A DNA stretch of 64,000 nucleotides from Arthrobacter alpinus (GCF_900105965.1 NZ_FNTV01000001.1:4154001-4218000), one strand, 5' to 3'. Shown: positions 25,748 to 35,584, counted from the stretch's first letter. Numbers and translations: made by a program. The notes: generated from the sequence alone by a model not told the origin.

Positions 25748-27562
25748 ATGCGGCCCGGACGCATTTCCAAAGTACTGGCAGCGGCCGCAGTCGTGGCACT
25801 ATCCCTGGCAGCGTGCACACCCACGCCGCCAGCGCCCACCGAGACCACGGCAGTTCCAACGGCTGTGGATGGCGGGAACCTCACGGTTCTGGAGAGCGAG
25901 CCCTTCACCTCGTTTAACCCCACGAGCGTCACTGGCAATTCGCTGACGAACTCCCGTATTTCCTCCGCTACTCACTCAGGGTTCAGCTCCGTGGACAGTG
26001 CCTTGAACATCGTCAAGAACGAGCAGTTTGGCAAGTATGAAAAGGTCAAGGACGATCCTCTGACCATCAAATACACCATCAACAGCGGCGTGCAATGGTC
26101 CGACGGCGCGCCCGTGACGGCCGATGACCTCTTCCTGGAATGGGCCGCCGCCTCGGGCTATTTCAACGATGCCACCCTGGATGCGAAATTCGCCGTCAAG
26201 AGCGGTACAGCCTACTTCCACTCGGCGGGGGACAACTCGGGGCTGGCCCGCACCGCAATTCCTGTGATCAGTGACGACCGCGCCTCCCTGACGCTGAGCT
26301 ACACGTCTCAATTCTCGGATTGGGAGACCGCCCTCGGCTCCACCGTCAGCGTCCCGGCCCATATTGTGGCCGTGCGCGCCGGGCTCAAGGACGCCGAATC
26401 ACTCACAACGCTGCTCAAAAGCATGGAAAAGGGGGACCCTGCCAAACCCGCCGCGGTCAACCCGACGCTACGGAAGGTGGCGGATTTCTGGAACACCGGC
26501 TTCGACACCAAGGGCATGCCTGACCCGACCCTGGCTCTGTCCAACGGGCCCTTCCTGGTCAATGGCATCACCGCGGACAAAGAACTCATCCTTACCCGAA
26601 ACCTCGATTACACATGGGGAGCCGCCCCCAAGCTGGACACCCTCACGGTCCATTACGAGAATGATCCGGACAAGCAGGTCGCGGCACTTGAAGATCAAAC
26701 GGCGGACGTGATCTCTCCCGCCGTCACCGCGGAACGGATAGCTGCGCTCACGGCGTTGCAGGACAAGGGCGTTGCCCTGCAGCAGGGGCAGGGGCTCGGT
26801 TTCGACCAGGTGGTGCTGAACTTCAAGGGTGTTCTTGCCGATCCGAATCTGCGAAGCGCATTCCTCCACACCGTGCCCCGCCAGGAGATCGTGGATCAGG
26901 TGGCCAAGCCCCTTGATCCCAAGGCCGAGGTTCTGAACTCCTTCGTGTTCCGCCCCGCACAAATTCCCTACAAGGAATCTGCCAGAAGCAATGGCGTTGA
27001 CACCTACTCGGTCCCTGCCGTGGATGCCACCGCAACGCCGGCGCCCGATCAGGCCAAGGAACTGCTCGACGGCGCCAAGCCCACCGTGCGCATCCTCTAC
27101 AATTCTGGCGATCCGGAGCGCGTCAAGGAGTACTCCTTGATTGCCGCCGCAGCCACGAAGGCCGGGTTTGTTGTTACAGATGCTGGCAAGGGCGCCGATC
27201 AGTGGCTCGATTCACTCAAGGACGGAGCCTTTGACGTTGCCCTCTACGGGTGGACCAGCAACCCCACCGGTTCCGTCCAGGTGCCACAAGTCTTTAGGAC
27301 GGGTGGCATTTCCAACTTGAACAACTTCTCCAATACCGTGGTGGATCAGCTCACGGAGCAGCTTGCGCTCAACCCTGACATGGCGAAGCAAAACGCTCTA
27401 AAGATGCAGATCGATCGGCTCGTCATTGAAGCAGGCTACGGTTTGCCGCTCTTTCAACGCACGGCCCTGAGCGCCAGCGGCCAGCACGCCACGGGAGTGG
27501 CCTACTCGCCATTGGCCCTGGGGCCGTGGCAAAGCGTTGCCCAGTGGGCTTACGTCAAATAA
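25748..27562 (+). CDS. Peptide ABC transporter substrate-binding lipoprotein (family 5), copy 1
   Basis: A 604-residue exported lipoprotein with lipobox L-A-A-C (Cys23) and the family-5 solute-binding fold: Y-T-I-N-S-G-V-Q-W-S-D-G-A-P-V-T-A-D-D near 105-123, S-N-G-P-F-L-V-N-G, and P-R-Q-E-I-V-D. GGAGGTG precedes the ATG. No permease genes are adjacent: typA follows, then a second binding-protein gene heading the permease operon. It could share that permease or work with a distant one. Two hairpins follow the gene. Confidence 0.85.
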   Translation: MRPGRISKVLAAAAVVALSLAACTPTPPAPTETTAVPTAVDGGNLTVLESEPFTSFNPTSVTGNSLTNSRISSATHSGFSSVDSALNIVKNEQFGKYEKVKDDPLTIKYTINSGVQWSDGAPVTADDLFLEWAAASGYFNDATLDAKFAVKSGTAYFHSAGDNSGLARTAIPVISDDRASLTLSYTSQFSDWETALGSTVSVPAHIVAVRAGLKDAESLTTLLKSMEKGDPAKPAAVNPTLRKVADFWNTGFDTKGMPDPTLALSNGPFLVNGITADKELILTRNLDYTWGAAPKLDTLTVHYENDPDKQVAALEDQTADVISPAVTAERIAALTALQDKGVALQQGQGLGFDQVVLNFKGVLADPNLRSAFLHTVPRQEIVDQVAKPLDPKAEVLNSFVFRPAQIPYKESARSNGVDTYSVPAVDATATPAPDQAKELLDGAKPTVRILYNSGDPERVKEYSLIAAAATKAGFVVTDAGKGADQWLDSLKDGAFDVALYGWTSNPTGSVQVPQVFRTGGISNLNNFSNTVVDQLTEQLALNPDMAKQNALKMQIDRLVIEAGYGLPLFQRTALSASGQHATGVAYSPLALGPWQSVAQWAYVK

Positions 27563-27598
27563 CCAGCCGGAGAGCGCCCAGGAGTCAGATTTTTATGA

Positions 27599-27647
27599 AC
27601 GACGGCGGCAGGTGAGTTTCATCACGAAACTTGGCTGTCGCCGTCGT
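27599..27647. terminator. Imperfect hairpin after binding-protein gene
   Basis: Outer arms ACGACGGCG and CGCCGTCGT with an inner AGTTTC/GAAACT pairing. It belongs to a set of intergenic hairpins in this window that begin with CGACGGCGG-like arms. Confidence 0.6.
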
Positions 27648-27650
27648 ACC

Positions 27651-27674
27651 GATGGGGCGAAAATCCGCCCCATC
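27651..27674. terminator. Second small hairpin upstream of typA
   Basis: A 9-bp stem (GATGGGGCG with CGCCCCATC) and a 6-base loop directly after the larger hairpin. There is no T-run, so a terminator role is uncertain. Confidence 0.45.
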
Positions 27675-27870
27675 GGCGGGGTTGGGCGCCTCAACGGTGC
27701 GCTAGGTGGCAAAAAATCTGGCAATCATGGGATAAAGTGGCTAGGCCGTATTTGTCAGTACGACTAGAATGGTGTTATCTGCCGATTCTTCACGGCCAAT
27801 CATCAATGTGACTTTCTGCTTTAGCCCTACCGGGCCTGCAGCCGGGCCCAACTGAAACGAGTCTTAACGC

Positions 27871-29787
27871 ATGAGCGATCTTTCCCTCAATACTGCCTCG
27901 CGCAATGACCTGCGCAACGTCGCCATTGTGGCGCACGTTGACCATGGAAAGACGACCCTGGTCGACGCCATGCTCCAGCAGACGCACGCATTCGCCGCTC
28001 ACGGTGACGTTACTGAGCGCGTCATGGACTCCGGTGACCTGGAGCGCGAAAAGGGCATCACCATTCTGGCCAAGAACACGACCGTTGCTTACAACGGCCC
28101 CTCGGCCAATGGTCTGGCCATGACCATCAACGTCATCGACACCCCCGGCCACGCCGACTTCGGTGGCGAAGTTGAGCGCGGTCTGTCCATGGTTGACGGA
28201 GTTGTTCTTCTCGTTGACGCTTCTGAAGGCCCGCTGCCGCAGACCCGCTTCGTGCTGCGTAAGGCACTGGCTGCAAAGCTCCCCGTAATCCTTTTGGTCA
28301 ACAAGACCGACCGTCCCGATGCTCGCATCGACGAGGTTGTTGCTGAGTCCATGGACCTGCTCCTGGGCCTCGCCTCCGACATGGCTGACGAAGTTCCGGA
28401 CCTGGACCTCGACGCCGTTCTGAACGTTCCGGTTGTTTACGCATCCGGCAGGCTGGGCCGCGCCTCCACCGTGCAGCCCGAGAACGGTGCCGCACCGGAC
28501 AACGAAGACCTTGAGCCGCTGTTCAAGGTCATCATGGACCACATCCCGGCCCCCACCTACAACCCGGAAGGTGTCCTGCAGGCGCACGTCACCAACCTGG
28601 ATGCTTCACCGTTCCTGGGCCGTCTGGCTCTGCTGCGTATCTTCAACGGCACCCTGCACAAGGGCCAGACCGTTGCCTGGTGCCGCCAGGATGGCACGGT
28701 TAAGTCTGTCAAGATCACCGAACTCCTCGCCACCAAGGCATTGACCCGTGTTCCGGCCGAGTCCGCTGGCCCCGGTGAAATCGTTGCTGTTGCAGGTATC
28801 GAAGACATCACCATTGGTGAAACCCTGACCGACGTTGACAACCCGCAGCCGTTGCCGCTGATCACGGTTGACCCGCCGGCCATCTCCATGACCATTGGTA
28901 TTAACACGTCCCCGATCGCCGGCCGCGTCAAGGGCCACAAGGTCACCGCCCGCCAGGTCAAGGATCGCCTTGACAAGGAACTCGTCGGTAACGTTTCCTT
29001 GAACGTTCTCCCGACCGAGCGTCCCGACGCCTGGGAAGTACAGGGCCGTGGCGAATTGGCTCTGTCCATCCTCGTTGAGCAGATGCGTCGTGAAGGCTTC
29101 GAACTGACCGTTGGCAAGCCGCAGGTTGTTACCAAGCTGGTTGACGGCAAGGTTCACGAGCCGATGGAACACATGACCATCGACGTCCCCGAAGAGTACT
29201 TGGGTGGCGTAACCCAGCTCCTGGCAGCTCGCAAGGGCCGTATGACCAACATGGCCAACCACGGTACCGGCTGGTGCCGCATGGAATTCGTCGTTCCTGC
29301 CCGTGGCCTGATCGGTTTCCGTACCCGCTTCATGACCGACACCCGCGGTGCCGGTATCGCAGCCTCCATCTCTGAAGGCTACGAGCCGTGGGCCGGCCCG
29401 ATCGAATACCGCACCAACGGTTCAATCGTGGCTGACCGCTCCGGTGTCGTCACCCCGTTTGCGATGATCAAGCTCCAGGAACGCATGAACTTCTTCGTGC
29501 AGCCCACCTCCGAGGTATACGAGGGCATGATCGTTGGCGAGAACTCACGCGCCGATGACATGGACGTGAACATCACGAAGGAAAAGCAGCTCACCAACAT
29601 GCGTGCAGCTTCCTCGGACACCTTCGAGAACATGACGCCGCCGCGCAACCTCACCTTGGAAGAGTCACTTGAATTCGCTCGCGAAGACGAGTGTGTTGAG
29701 GTTACCCCTGAGGCAGTTCGTATCCGTAAGTTGATCCTCAACGCCGGAGACCGCGCCAAGCAGTACCGCTCACGCGCCAAGAACTAA
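27871..29787 (+). CDS. typA: Ribosome-associated GTPase TypA/BipA
   Basis: A 638-residue translational GTPase: G1 A-H-V-D-H-G-K-T-T near 20-28, G2 region with E-K-G-I-T-I, D-T-P-G-H-A-D-F near 91-98, N-K-T-D near 145-148, and the BipA-specific C-terminal domain (G-T-G-W-C-R-M-E-F-V-V-P-A-R-G-L-I-G-F-R). Codon use is strongly biased to C-ending codons, as in highly expressed genes. BipA helps ribosome assembly and stress or cold growth. A strong terminator follows. Confidence 0.95.
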   Translation: MSDLSLNTASRNDLRNVAIVAHVDHGKTTLVDAMLQQTHAFAAHGDVTERVMDSGDLEREKGITILAKNTTVAYNGPSANGLAMTINVIDTPGHADFGGEVERGLSMVDGVVLLVDASEGPLPQTRFVLRKALAAKLPVILLVNKTDRPDARIDEVVAESMDLLLGLASDMADEVPDLDLDAVLNVPVVYASGRLGRASTVQPENGAAPDNEDLEPLFKVIMDHIPAPTYNPEGVLQAHVTNLDASPFLGRLALLRIFNGTLHKGQTVAWCRQDGTVKSVKITELLATKALTRVPAESAGPGEIVAVAGIEDITIGETLTDVDNPQPLPLITVDPPAISMTIGINTSPIAGRVKGHKVTARQVKDRLDKELVGNVSLNVLPTERPDAWEVQGRGELALSILVEQMRREGFELTVGKPQVVTKLVDGKVHEPMEHMTIDVPEEYLGGVTQLLAARKGRMTNMANHGTGWCRMEFVVPARGLIGFRTRFMTDTRGAGIAASISEGYEPWAGPIEYRTNGSIVADRSGVVTPFAMIKLQERMNFFVQPTSEVYEGMIVGENSRADDMDVNITKEKQLTNMRAASSDTFENMTPPRNLTLEESLEFAREDECVEVTPEAVRIRKLILNAGDRAKQYRSRAKN

Positions 29788-29797
29788 TTGGTTCAAC

Positions 29798-29834
29798 AAA
29801 AGCCCGCCCCAGCATCTGCTGGGGCGGGCTTTTG
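29798..29834 (+). terminator. Rho-independent terminator of typA
   Basis: A 17-bp GC-rich stem (AAAAGCCCGCCCCAGCA and complement) with a 2-base loop, ending in a TTTT run, 11 bases after the typA stop. Confidence 0.9.
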
Positions 29835-30005
29835 TGGTTAAGGTCTCATCTCTATAAAGATCTTCCCAGAATGTGGGCTTGTTTACTTGCAGGTAACATA
29901 TTGCCGATAGGCTCATCGAGTATGAGTTGAAACACTACCCGCCCAACAAGGAGCCGGGAAGTATGGGGTTTTTGCTCGCGTCCATATCATAAACAAGGAG
30001 GCGGA

Positions 30006-31640
30006 ATGCGTTTCTCACGCACTTCCAAAGCATTGGGCCTGGCGGCAGTTGTTGCCCTGTCCCTGTCCGCATGTGGTGGCGGTACCGGTGGCGACACCAC
30101 TGCAACCGGCGACACAACCAAGGTCATCACCGCTAACGGCACAGAGCCGGAAAACGGCCTGTTGCCCGCTGACACCAACGAAGTTGGTGGCGGTCGCGTC
30201 ATGGACCTCATCTTCAGTGGCTTGGTCAGCTACGACGCAGATGGCAAGCCCGTCAACGAAGTTGCCGATTCCATCGAATCAAGCGATTCCACCAACTACA
30301 CCATCAAGTTGAAGGCCGGCAAGACCTTCAGCGATGGCACCCCCGTCACGGCCAAGAGCTTCGTTGACGCGTGGAACTTCGGTGCAGCCGCTAAGAACGC
30401 ACAGAAAAACTCCTACTTCTTCGAGTCCATCAAGGGTTACGACAAGGTTTCTGCAGAAGGTTCCACCGAGGCCGCCATGGAGGGCTTGAAGGTTGTCGAT
30501 GACACCACCTTCACCGTCCAGCTTTCTCAAGCCGAGTCTGACTTCCCGCTGCGCCTTGGCTACACCGCGTTCTTCCCGCTGCCCGAGTCGGCTTTCGCGG
30601 ACCCGAAGGCGTTCGGCCAGAACCCGGTAGGCAACGGCCCGTATGTCATCGCTGCCGATGGTTGGAAGCACGATGTTTCCATCGCCCTGGTCCCGAATGA
30701 GAAGTACGACGGCCCGAGCAAGGCACAGAACGGTGGCGTGACCTTCACGCTCTACGCTTCCTTCGATGCCGCTTACACCGATGTTCAGTCTGACAACTTG
30801 GACGTTTTGGATCAGGTGCCGCCGAGCAACCTGCAGAACTTCCAGACAGACTTCGAAGGCCGCTTCATCAACCAGGCTTACGCTGGCAACGCCACCATGA
30901 CGATCCCGAGCTACATGCCCGAGTTCCAGGGTGAAGCCGGACAGCTGCGTCGCCAGGCAATATCCATGGCCATCGATCGTCAGCAGATCATCGACAAGAT
31001 CTTCTACGGCAACAAGAAGATCGCCACCGAATTCACCTCACCGGTCATCGACGGCTATGAAGCCGCCCTCCCCGGTTCCGAGGTTCTCAAGTTCGACGCC
31101 ACCAAGGCCAAGGAACTCTGGGCAAAGGCTGACGCCATCAGCCCGTGGCCGGCCGACAAGGTCTTCACCGTCTCCTCGAACATCGATGGTGCCGGCAACA
31201 AGGAATACATCACGGCCATGGCCAACCAGATTGCCACCAACCTGGGCATTAAGGCTGAGCTTAACCCGATCGCCACCTTCAAGCAGATGCGTGAACTGGT
31301 CAACTCCAAGAAGCTCACCGGTGCATCACGCGCCGGTTGGCAGGCTGACTACCCGTCGCTCTACAACTTCCTGGGCCCGCTGTACGGCACCGGTGCAGGT
31401 TCCAACGACGGTGACTACTCCAGCGCTGAATTCGACGCAAAGCTGAAGGCCGGCCTTGCAGCAACCAGCGTTGAAGAAGGCAACAAGCTCTTCAACGAAG
31501 CTCAGGAAATCCTCCTCAAGGACCTGCCGGTTGTGCCCCTGTGGTACCAGGCAGTTCAGGGTGTATGGAGCAACAACGTCACCAACGTGAAGTTTGGTTG
31601 GAACGGCGTGCCGATCTACAGCGAGATTACCGCTAAGTAA
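30006..31640 (+). CDS. Peptide ABC transporter substrate-binding lipoprotein (OppA/DppA-like), copy 2
   Basis: A 544-residue lipoprotein (lipobox L-S-A-C, Cys23) with the family-5 binding fold: G-K-T-F-S-D-G-T-P-V-T-A-K-S-F near 105-119, G-N-G-P-Y, R-R-Q-A-I-S-M-A-I-D-R-Q-Q-I near 314-327, and P-L-W-Y-Q. AAGGAGG gives a strong ribosome binding site. The signal peptide is very like that of the copy upstream of typA. It heads the operon with two permeases and a fused ATPase; a hairpin after it should allow more binding protein than permease to be made. Confidence 0.9.
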   Translation: MRFSRTSKALGLAAVVALSLSACGGGTGGDTTATGDTTKVITANGTEPENGLLPADTNEVGGGRVMDLIFSGLVSYDADGKPVNEVADSIESSDSTNYTIKLKAGKTFSDGTPVTAKSFVDAWNFGAAAKNAQKNSYFFESIKGYDKVSAEGSTEAAMEGLKVVDDTTFTVQLSQAESDFPLRLGYTAFFPLPESAFADPKAFGQNPVGNGPYVIAADGWKHDVSIALVPNEKYDGPSKAQNGGVTFTLYASFDAAYTDVQSDNLDVLDQVPPSNLQNFQTDFEGRFINQAYAGNATMTIPSYMPEFQGEAGQLRRQAISMAIDRQQIIDKIFYGNKKIATEFTSPVIDGYEAALPGSEVLKFDATKAKELWAKADAISPWPADKVFTVSSNIDGAGNKEYITAMANQIATNLGIKAELNPIATFKQMRELVNSKKLTGASRAGWQADYPSLYNFLGPLYGTGAGSNDGDYSSAEFDAKLKAGLAATSVEEGNKLFNEAQEILLKDLPVVPLWYQAVQGVWSNNVTNVKFGWNGVPIYSEITAK

Positions 31641-31671
31641 GTAGTTCTTCTTACTGCCGTGGATTTATAGG

Positions 31672-31707
31672 GGGAACCCGGCCAACGAGCCGGGTTCCCT
31701 CTTTTTT
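31672..31707 (+). terminator. Terminator/attenuator between binding protein and permease genes
   Basis: An 11-bp stem (GGGAACCCGGC with its complement), 6-base loop, then CTTTTTT. Placed inside the transporter operon, it probably reduces read-through into the permeases. Confidence 0.85.
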
Positions 31708-31846
31708 CGCGGGTTACACAAGTTTTTTGCTATATTCCGTACAGACAACTGCGGTGGATCCCGTCAGCTGAATGTACCGACAACTATTGAACAGGTAATT
31801 TCATGAACGCATTGCGATCGGGAGCCTGGCGAAAGGGGACACCACA

Positions 31847-32773
31847 ATGGTGATGTTCGCTTTCCGCCGCTTCCTGCAGCTGATACCCGTATTCTTCGGG
31901 GCCACGCTGTTGGTTTACTTTTTGGTCTTCGCCACCCCTGGAGACCCCATTTCCGCCTTGTCGGGCGGCAAGCCGATGGCCCCCGCCGTCGAAGCCGCGC
32001 TCAGGGCCCAGTACAACCTGGACCAACCTTTTTGGGTCCAGTACGGTTTGTACCTTAAAAACTTGGTCACCTTGAACCTCGGCCAAACCTTCTCAGGCCA
32101 GGAAGTCTCGGCAGTTATTGCCCGGGCCTACCCTGTAACGGCCCGCCTGGCCATCATGGCCCTGGCCATTGAAGCGATCTTTGGCGTGTTCTTCGGAGTT
32201 ATTGCCGGCCTGCGCAAGGGCAAGCTCTTCGACAGCACCGTTTTGGTTGCGTCTTTGGTTGTCATCGCCGTCCCCACCTTCGTTCTAGGCTTCGTGCTGC
32301 AGCTGGTCGTTGGCGTTAAGCTCGGTTGGGCTCGCCCCACCGTCAGCGGTGGTGCGCCGTGGAACGAACTTCTACTGCCCGCCATTGTTCTTGGTTTGGT
32401 GTCGCTGGCCTACGTTATTCGACTCACCCGTACCTCCATCGCCGAGAACATGAACGCCGATTATGTGCGCACCGCAACGGCTAAAGGCCTGAGTCGGCGC
32501 CGCGTAGTTGTCGTGCATATTTTGCGCAACTCACTGATCCCCGTGATCACCTTCCTCGGCGCCGACCTGGGTGCCCTGATGGGTGGCGCTATTGTCACCG
32601 AGGGAATTTTCAACGTTCCCGGCGTGGGCAACCTGCTGTACAAGGCTATTTTGAAGGGCGAGAGTGCAACCGTTGTTGCCGTCGTCAGCATCTTGGTCAT
32701 TGTGTTCGTGGTAGCCAACCTCGTCGTTGACTTGTTGTACGCGTGGCTCGACCCAAGGATTCGTTATGTCTGA
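31847..32773 (+). CDS. Peptide ABC transporter permease (OppB/DppB-like)
   Basis: A 308-residue permease with six transmembrane segments. The N-terminus R-R-F-L-Q-L-I-P-V-F-F-G-A-T is typical of DppB-type proteins, and the EAA loop (Y-V-R-T-A-T-A-K-G-L) lies near 205-214. GAAAGGGGA sits 8 bases before the ATG; a second ATG two codons later is possible. The stop overlaps the next permease start by 8 bases. It forms the membrane channel with the neighbouring permease. Confidence 0.9.
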   Translation: MVMFAFRRFLQLIPVFFGATLLVYFLVFATPGDPISALSGGKPMAPAVEAALRAQYNLDQPFWVQYGLYLKNLVTLNLGQTFSGQEVSAVIARAYPVTARLAIMALAIEAIFGVFFGVIAGLRKGKLFDSTVLVASLVVIAVPTFVLGFVLQLVVGVKLGWARPTVSGGAPWNELLLPAIVLGLVSLAYVIRLTRTSIAENMNADYVRTATAKGLSRRRVVVVHILRNSLIPVITFLGADLGALMGGAIVTEGIFNVPGVGNLLYKAILKGESATVVAVVSILVIVFVVANLVVDLLYAWLDPRIRYV

Positions 32774-33779
32774 GAACCTCACACCCAAAAATGACCTGAC
32801 CAAGCCGGCGACCCCGGCTGCCCGTCAGGGAAAAGTCTCCACGCGTGTTATCGAGCACTATGTGGCACCCCTGGAAGAAACACCGCTGGCTGCGGTCGAC
32901 AAGGTCGATGTAACAGCCGCACCGTTGAGCCTTTGGGCTGATGCTTGGAAGAACCTGCGCAAGCAGCCGTTGTTCATCATCTCGGCTCTCTTGATTGTCC
33001 TTGTTGTTGTTGTGGCAGTCTTCCCCCAGCTGTTCTCCAGCGTTGCGCCCACCAGCTGCACTCTCGACAACTCAGGCGAGGGAGCACGTTCCGGTCACCC
33101 GCTGGGCTTCACGCTGCAGGGCTGTGACGTTTACGCACGCATGATCTACGGAACTCGCGCATCCTTGATGGTGGGTATCTTCACCACCATTGGCGTTGTT
33201 GTCATCGGTGGCATCATGGGTGCACTCGCTGGATACTACGGTGGCTGGCTCGATGCGATCCTGGCCCGCTTGGGCGATATCTTCTTCGCTCTGCCGCTGA
33301 TCCTCGGTGCCATCATCATCATGCAGCTGCCGGCATTCCGCGACAACCGCAGCGTTTGGACGGTTATCGTGACACTCATTGCCTTTGGCTGGCCGCAGAT
33401 CGCCCGCATCACCCGTGGTGCCGTGATTGAAAACCGCAACGCCGACTACGTCACGGCCTCCAAGGCATTGGGCTTGTCCTCGTTCCGCGCTTTGGTAAAG
33501 CACGTCATTCCCAACTCCATGGCTCCGGTTATTGTTGTTGCGAGCATTTCCTTGGGTACGTTCATCGTGGCCGAGGCGACCTTGTCCTTCCTGGGCTTGG
33601 GCCTGCCTCAGTCCGTTATGTCCTGGGGCAATGACATCTCTGCAGCTCAGCCGCAGGTTCGCAACAACCCGGCCGTATTGCTCTGGCCCGCTGTGGCGCT
33701 GTCCATCACCGTCTTGAGCTTCATCATGCTCGGTGATGCACTCCGTGATGCGCTGGATCCCAAAGCAAGGAAGCGGTAA
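32766..33779 (+). CDS. Peptide ABC transporter permease (OppC/DppC-like)
   Basis: A 337-residue permease. The chosen ATG overlaps the end of the preceding permease gene. A charged, longer-than-usual cytoplasmic N-terminus (about 1-60) precedes W-K-N-L-R-K-Q-P and six transmembrane segments; the EAA loop Y-V-T-A-S-K-A-L-G-L is near 222-231. The conserved late motif F-L-G-L-G-L-P is present. It pairs with the OppB-like subunit. Confidence 0.9.
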   Translation: MSENLTPKNDLTKPATPAARQGKVSTRVIEHYVAPLEETPLAAVDKVDVTAAPLSLWADAWKNLRKQPLFIISALLIVLVVVVAVFPQLFSSVAPTSCTLDNSGEGARSGHPLGFTLQGCDVYARMIYGTRASLMVGIFTTIGVVVIGGIMGALAGYYGGWLDAILARLGDIFFALPLILGAIIIMQLPAFRDNRSVWTVIVTLIAFGWPQIARITRGAVIENRNADYVTASKALGLSSFRALVKHVIPNSMAPVIVVASISLGTFIVAEATLSFLGLGLPQSVMSWGNDISAAQPQVRNNPAVLLWPAVALSITVLSFIMLGDALRDALDPKARKR

Positions 33780-33784
33780 CGGCC

Positions 33785-35506
33785 ATGTCATTTAATGAAA
33801 GAAACACCTCCATGAATGCCGCCGCAAGGGATGCCAATGTTCCGTTGTTGGAAATCCGAGATCTGGCAATCACCTTTGACACCGCCAACGGGCCGGTCAA
33901 CGCGGTGCGCAATGCGCACCTGACCATCATGCCCGGTGAAACGGTTGCCATTGTGGGCGAATCCGGTTCCGGTAAATCCACCACCGCACTGTCAGCGATT
34001 GGCCTGCTTCCGTCCAACGGACGGGTCAGCGGCGGACAGATCATTTTCGACGGCGAGGACATCACCCACGCCGGCGAAAAGCGCATCATTGAGTTGCGCG
34101 GCAACTCAATCGGCATGGTTCCACAGGACCCCATGTCCAACCTGAACCCGGTCTGGAAGATCGGTTTCCAGGTCCAGGAAACACTCAAGGCAAATGGCCT
34201 GGCCGGTTCGAACTCCAAGGAGCGCGTTGCGGAGGTGCTGGCGGAAGCAGGTTTGCCCGATGCGGCAGCCCGTGCCAAGCAGTACCCCCACGAGTTCTCC
34301 GGCGGTATGCGCCAGCGTGCGTTGATCGCCATTGGTTTGGCATGCCGTCCCCGCCTGCTGATTGCCGATGAGCCCACGTCTGCACTGGATGTCACCGTCC
34401 AGCGCCAGATTCTGGACCACTTGGACACCATGACGACCGAGCTGGGCACCGCGGTGCTGCTCATTACGCACGATCTTGGCCTCGCAGCCGAGCGTGCCGA
34501 AAAGGTTGTTGTTATGTACAAGGGGCAGGTGGTTGAATCGGGTCCCGCACTGGAGATCCTGCGCAACCCCCAGCACCCGTACACGCAGCGTCTTGTAAAC
34601 TCGGCGCCGTCGTTGGCTTCTCGTCGCTTGCAGTCCGCCAAGTCCAAGGAGGCGGCAACGGTTGTCACTGAACCGGCACAGGTTTTGGTGCCGAAACCTG
34701 TGGCAGCCGACGCTGGCGATAACATCTTGGAAATCAAGAACCTGACAAAGGTCTTCAAGATCCGCGGAGCATTGGGCAAAGCCAATGCCTTCAAGGCAGT
34801 GGATAACGTGTCCTTGAACGTTCCCCGCGGCACCACAACCGCGGTTGTGGGCGAGTCCGGTTCCGGCAAGTCCACGGTGGCGCAGATGGCGTTGAGCCTG
34901 TTGGCGCCAACCGAAGGCAACATCACGTTCGACGGCGTGGACGTCACCACCCTCAAGGGCCGTGCACTGTTCGATTTCCGCCGCCGCGTGCAGCCGATCT
35001 TCCAGGATCCCTATGGTTCCCTGGATCCGATGTTCAACATCTTCCGCACCATTGAAGAGCCGTTGAAGATCCACAAGATTGGTGATGCCAAATCCCGCGA
35101 GAAGAAGGTGCGCGAGTTGTTGGACCAGGTTTCCATGCCTGCAGCCACCATGCATCGCTACCCGAACGAGCTCTCCGGTGGCCAGCGTCAGCGCATCGCC
35201 ATTGCGCGGGCACTGGCACTGAACCCGGACCTGATCATTTGTGATGAGGCCGTCTCGGCTCTGGACGTCCTGGTTCAGGCTCAGGTTCTGAACCTGCTGG
35301 CTGAACTTCAGGAAGACCTGGGCCTGACGTACTTGTTCATCACGCATGACCTGGCCGTGGTTCGCCAAATTGCGGACACCGTGTGCGTCATGCAGAAGGG
35401 CCGTGTTGTCGAGTCGGGCACCACCGATGAGATTTTCGCGAACCCCACGCAGGCCTACACCCAGGACCTGCTCAACGCCATCCCGGGCGCCACGCTCCTG
35501 GCCTAA
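33785..35506 (+). CDS. Fused double ATP-binding protein of peptide ABC transporter (OppD-OppF fusion)
   Basis: A 573-residue protein with two complete ABC domains. The first has Walker A G-E-S-G-S-G-K-S-T at 58-66, signature F-S-G-G-M-R-Q-R and Walker B L-L-I-A-D-E-P. The second has Walker A near 355-365, signature L-S-G-G-Q-R-Q-R and Walker B L-I-I-C-D-E-A. After each domain the oligopeptide-type tail (Q-H-P-Y-T-Q-R-L and Q-A-Y-T-Q-D-L-L) is present. The fusion replaces separate OppD and OppF. It starts 5 bases after the permease gene and ends the operon. Confidence 0.92.
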   Translation: MSFNERNTSMNAAARDANVPLLEIRDLAITFDTANGPVNAVRNAHLTIMPGETVAIVGESGSGKSTTALSAIGLLPSNGRVSGGQIIFDGEDITHAGEKRIIELRGNSIGMVPQDPMSNLNPVWKIGFQVQETLKANGLAGSNSKERVAEVLAEAGLPDAAARAKQYPHEFSGGMRQRALIAIGLACRPRLLIADEPTSALDVTVQRQILDHLDTMTTELGTAVLLITHDLGLAAERAEKVVVMYKGQVVESGPALEILRNPQHPYTQRLVNSAPSLASRRLQSAKSKEAATVVTEPAQVLVPKPVAADAGDNILEIKNLTKVFKIRGALGKANAFKAVDNVSLNVPRGTTTAVVGESGSGKSTVAQMALSLLAPTEGNITFDGVDVTTLKGRALFDFRRRVQPIFQDPYGSLDPMFNIFRTIEEPLKIHKIGDAKSREKKVRELLDQVSMPAATMHRYPNELSGGQRQRIAIARALALNPDLIICDEAVSALDVLVQAQVLNLLAELQEDLGLTYLFITHDLAVVRQIADTVCVMQKGRVVESGTTDEIFANPTQAYTQDLLNAIPGATLLA

Positions 35507-35535
35507 GGCAATTCCGCAGCGGCACTAGCACTACC

Positions 35536-35584
35536 AAAGCTGGCGCATCCGAAAGAAACTTTCTTCCGGATGCGCCAGCTTTTT
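35536..35584 (+). terminator. Terminator of the peptide transporter operon
   Basis: A 16-bp stem (AAAGCTGGCGCATCCG and complement) with a further small inner stem, ending in TTTTT, 29 bases after the operon's last stop. Confidence 0.9.

Larger units (their letters stand above)
27563..27870. other. Intergenic stretch upstream of typA
   Basis: These 308 bases hold two hairpins after the binding-protein gene and the typA leader. A possible -10 element (TAGAAT) lies about 105 bases before the typA start. No gene is seen. Confidence 0.5.

Noticed and set aside
33724..35368. Long minus-strand open frames (410 and 420 codons) over the fused ATPase gene
   Set aside because: They are antisense to a gene with all ABC motifs, have no domain content and low-complexity composition, as expected from codon bias in high-GC DNA.
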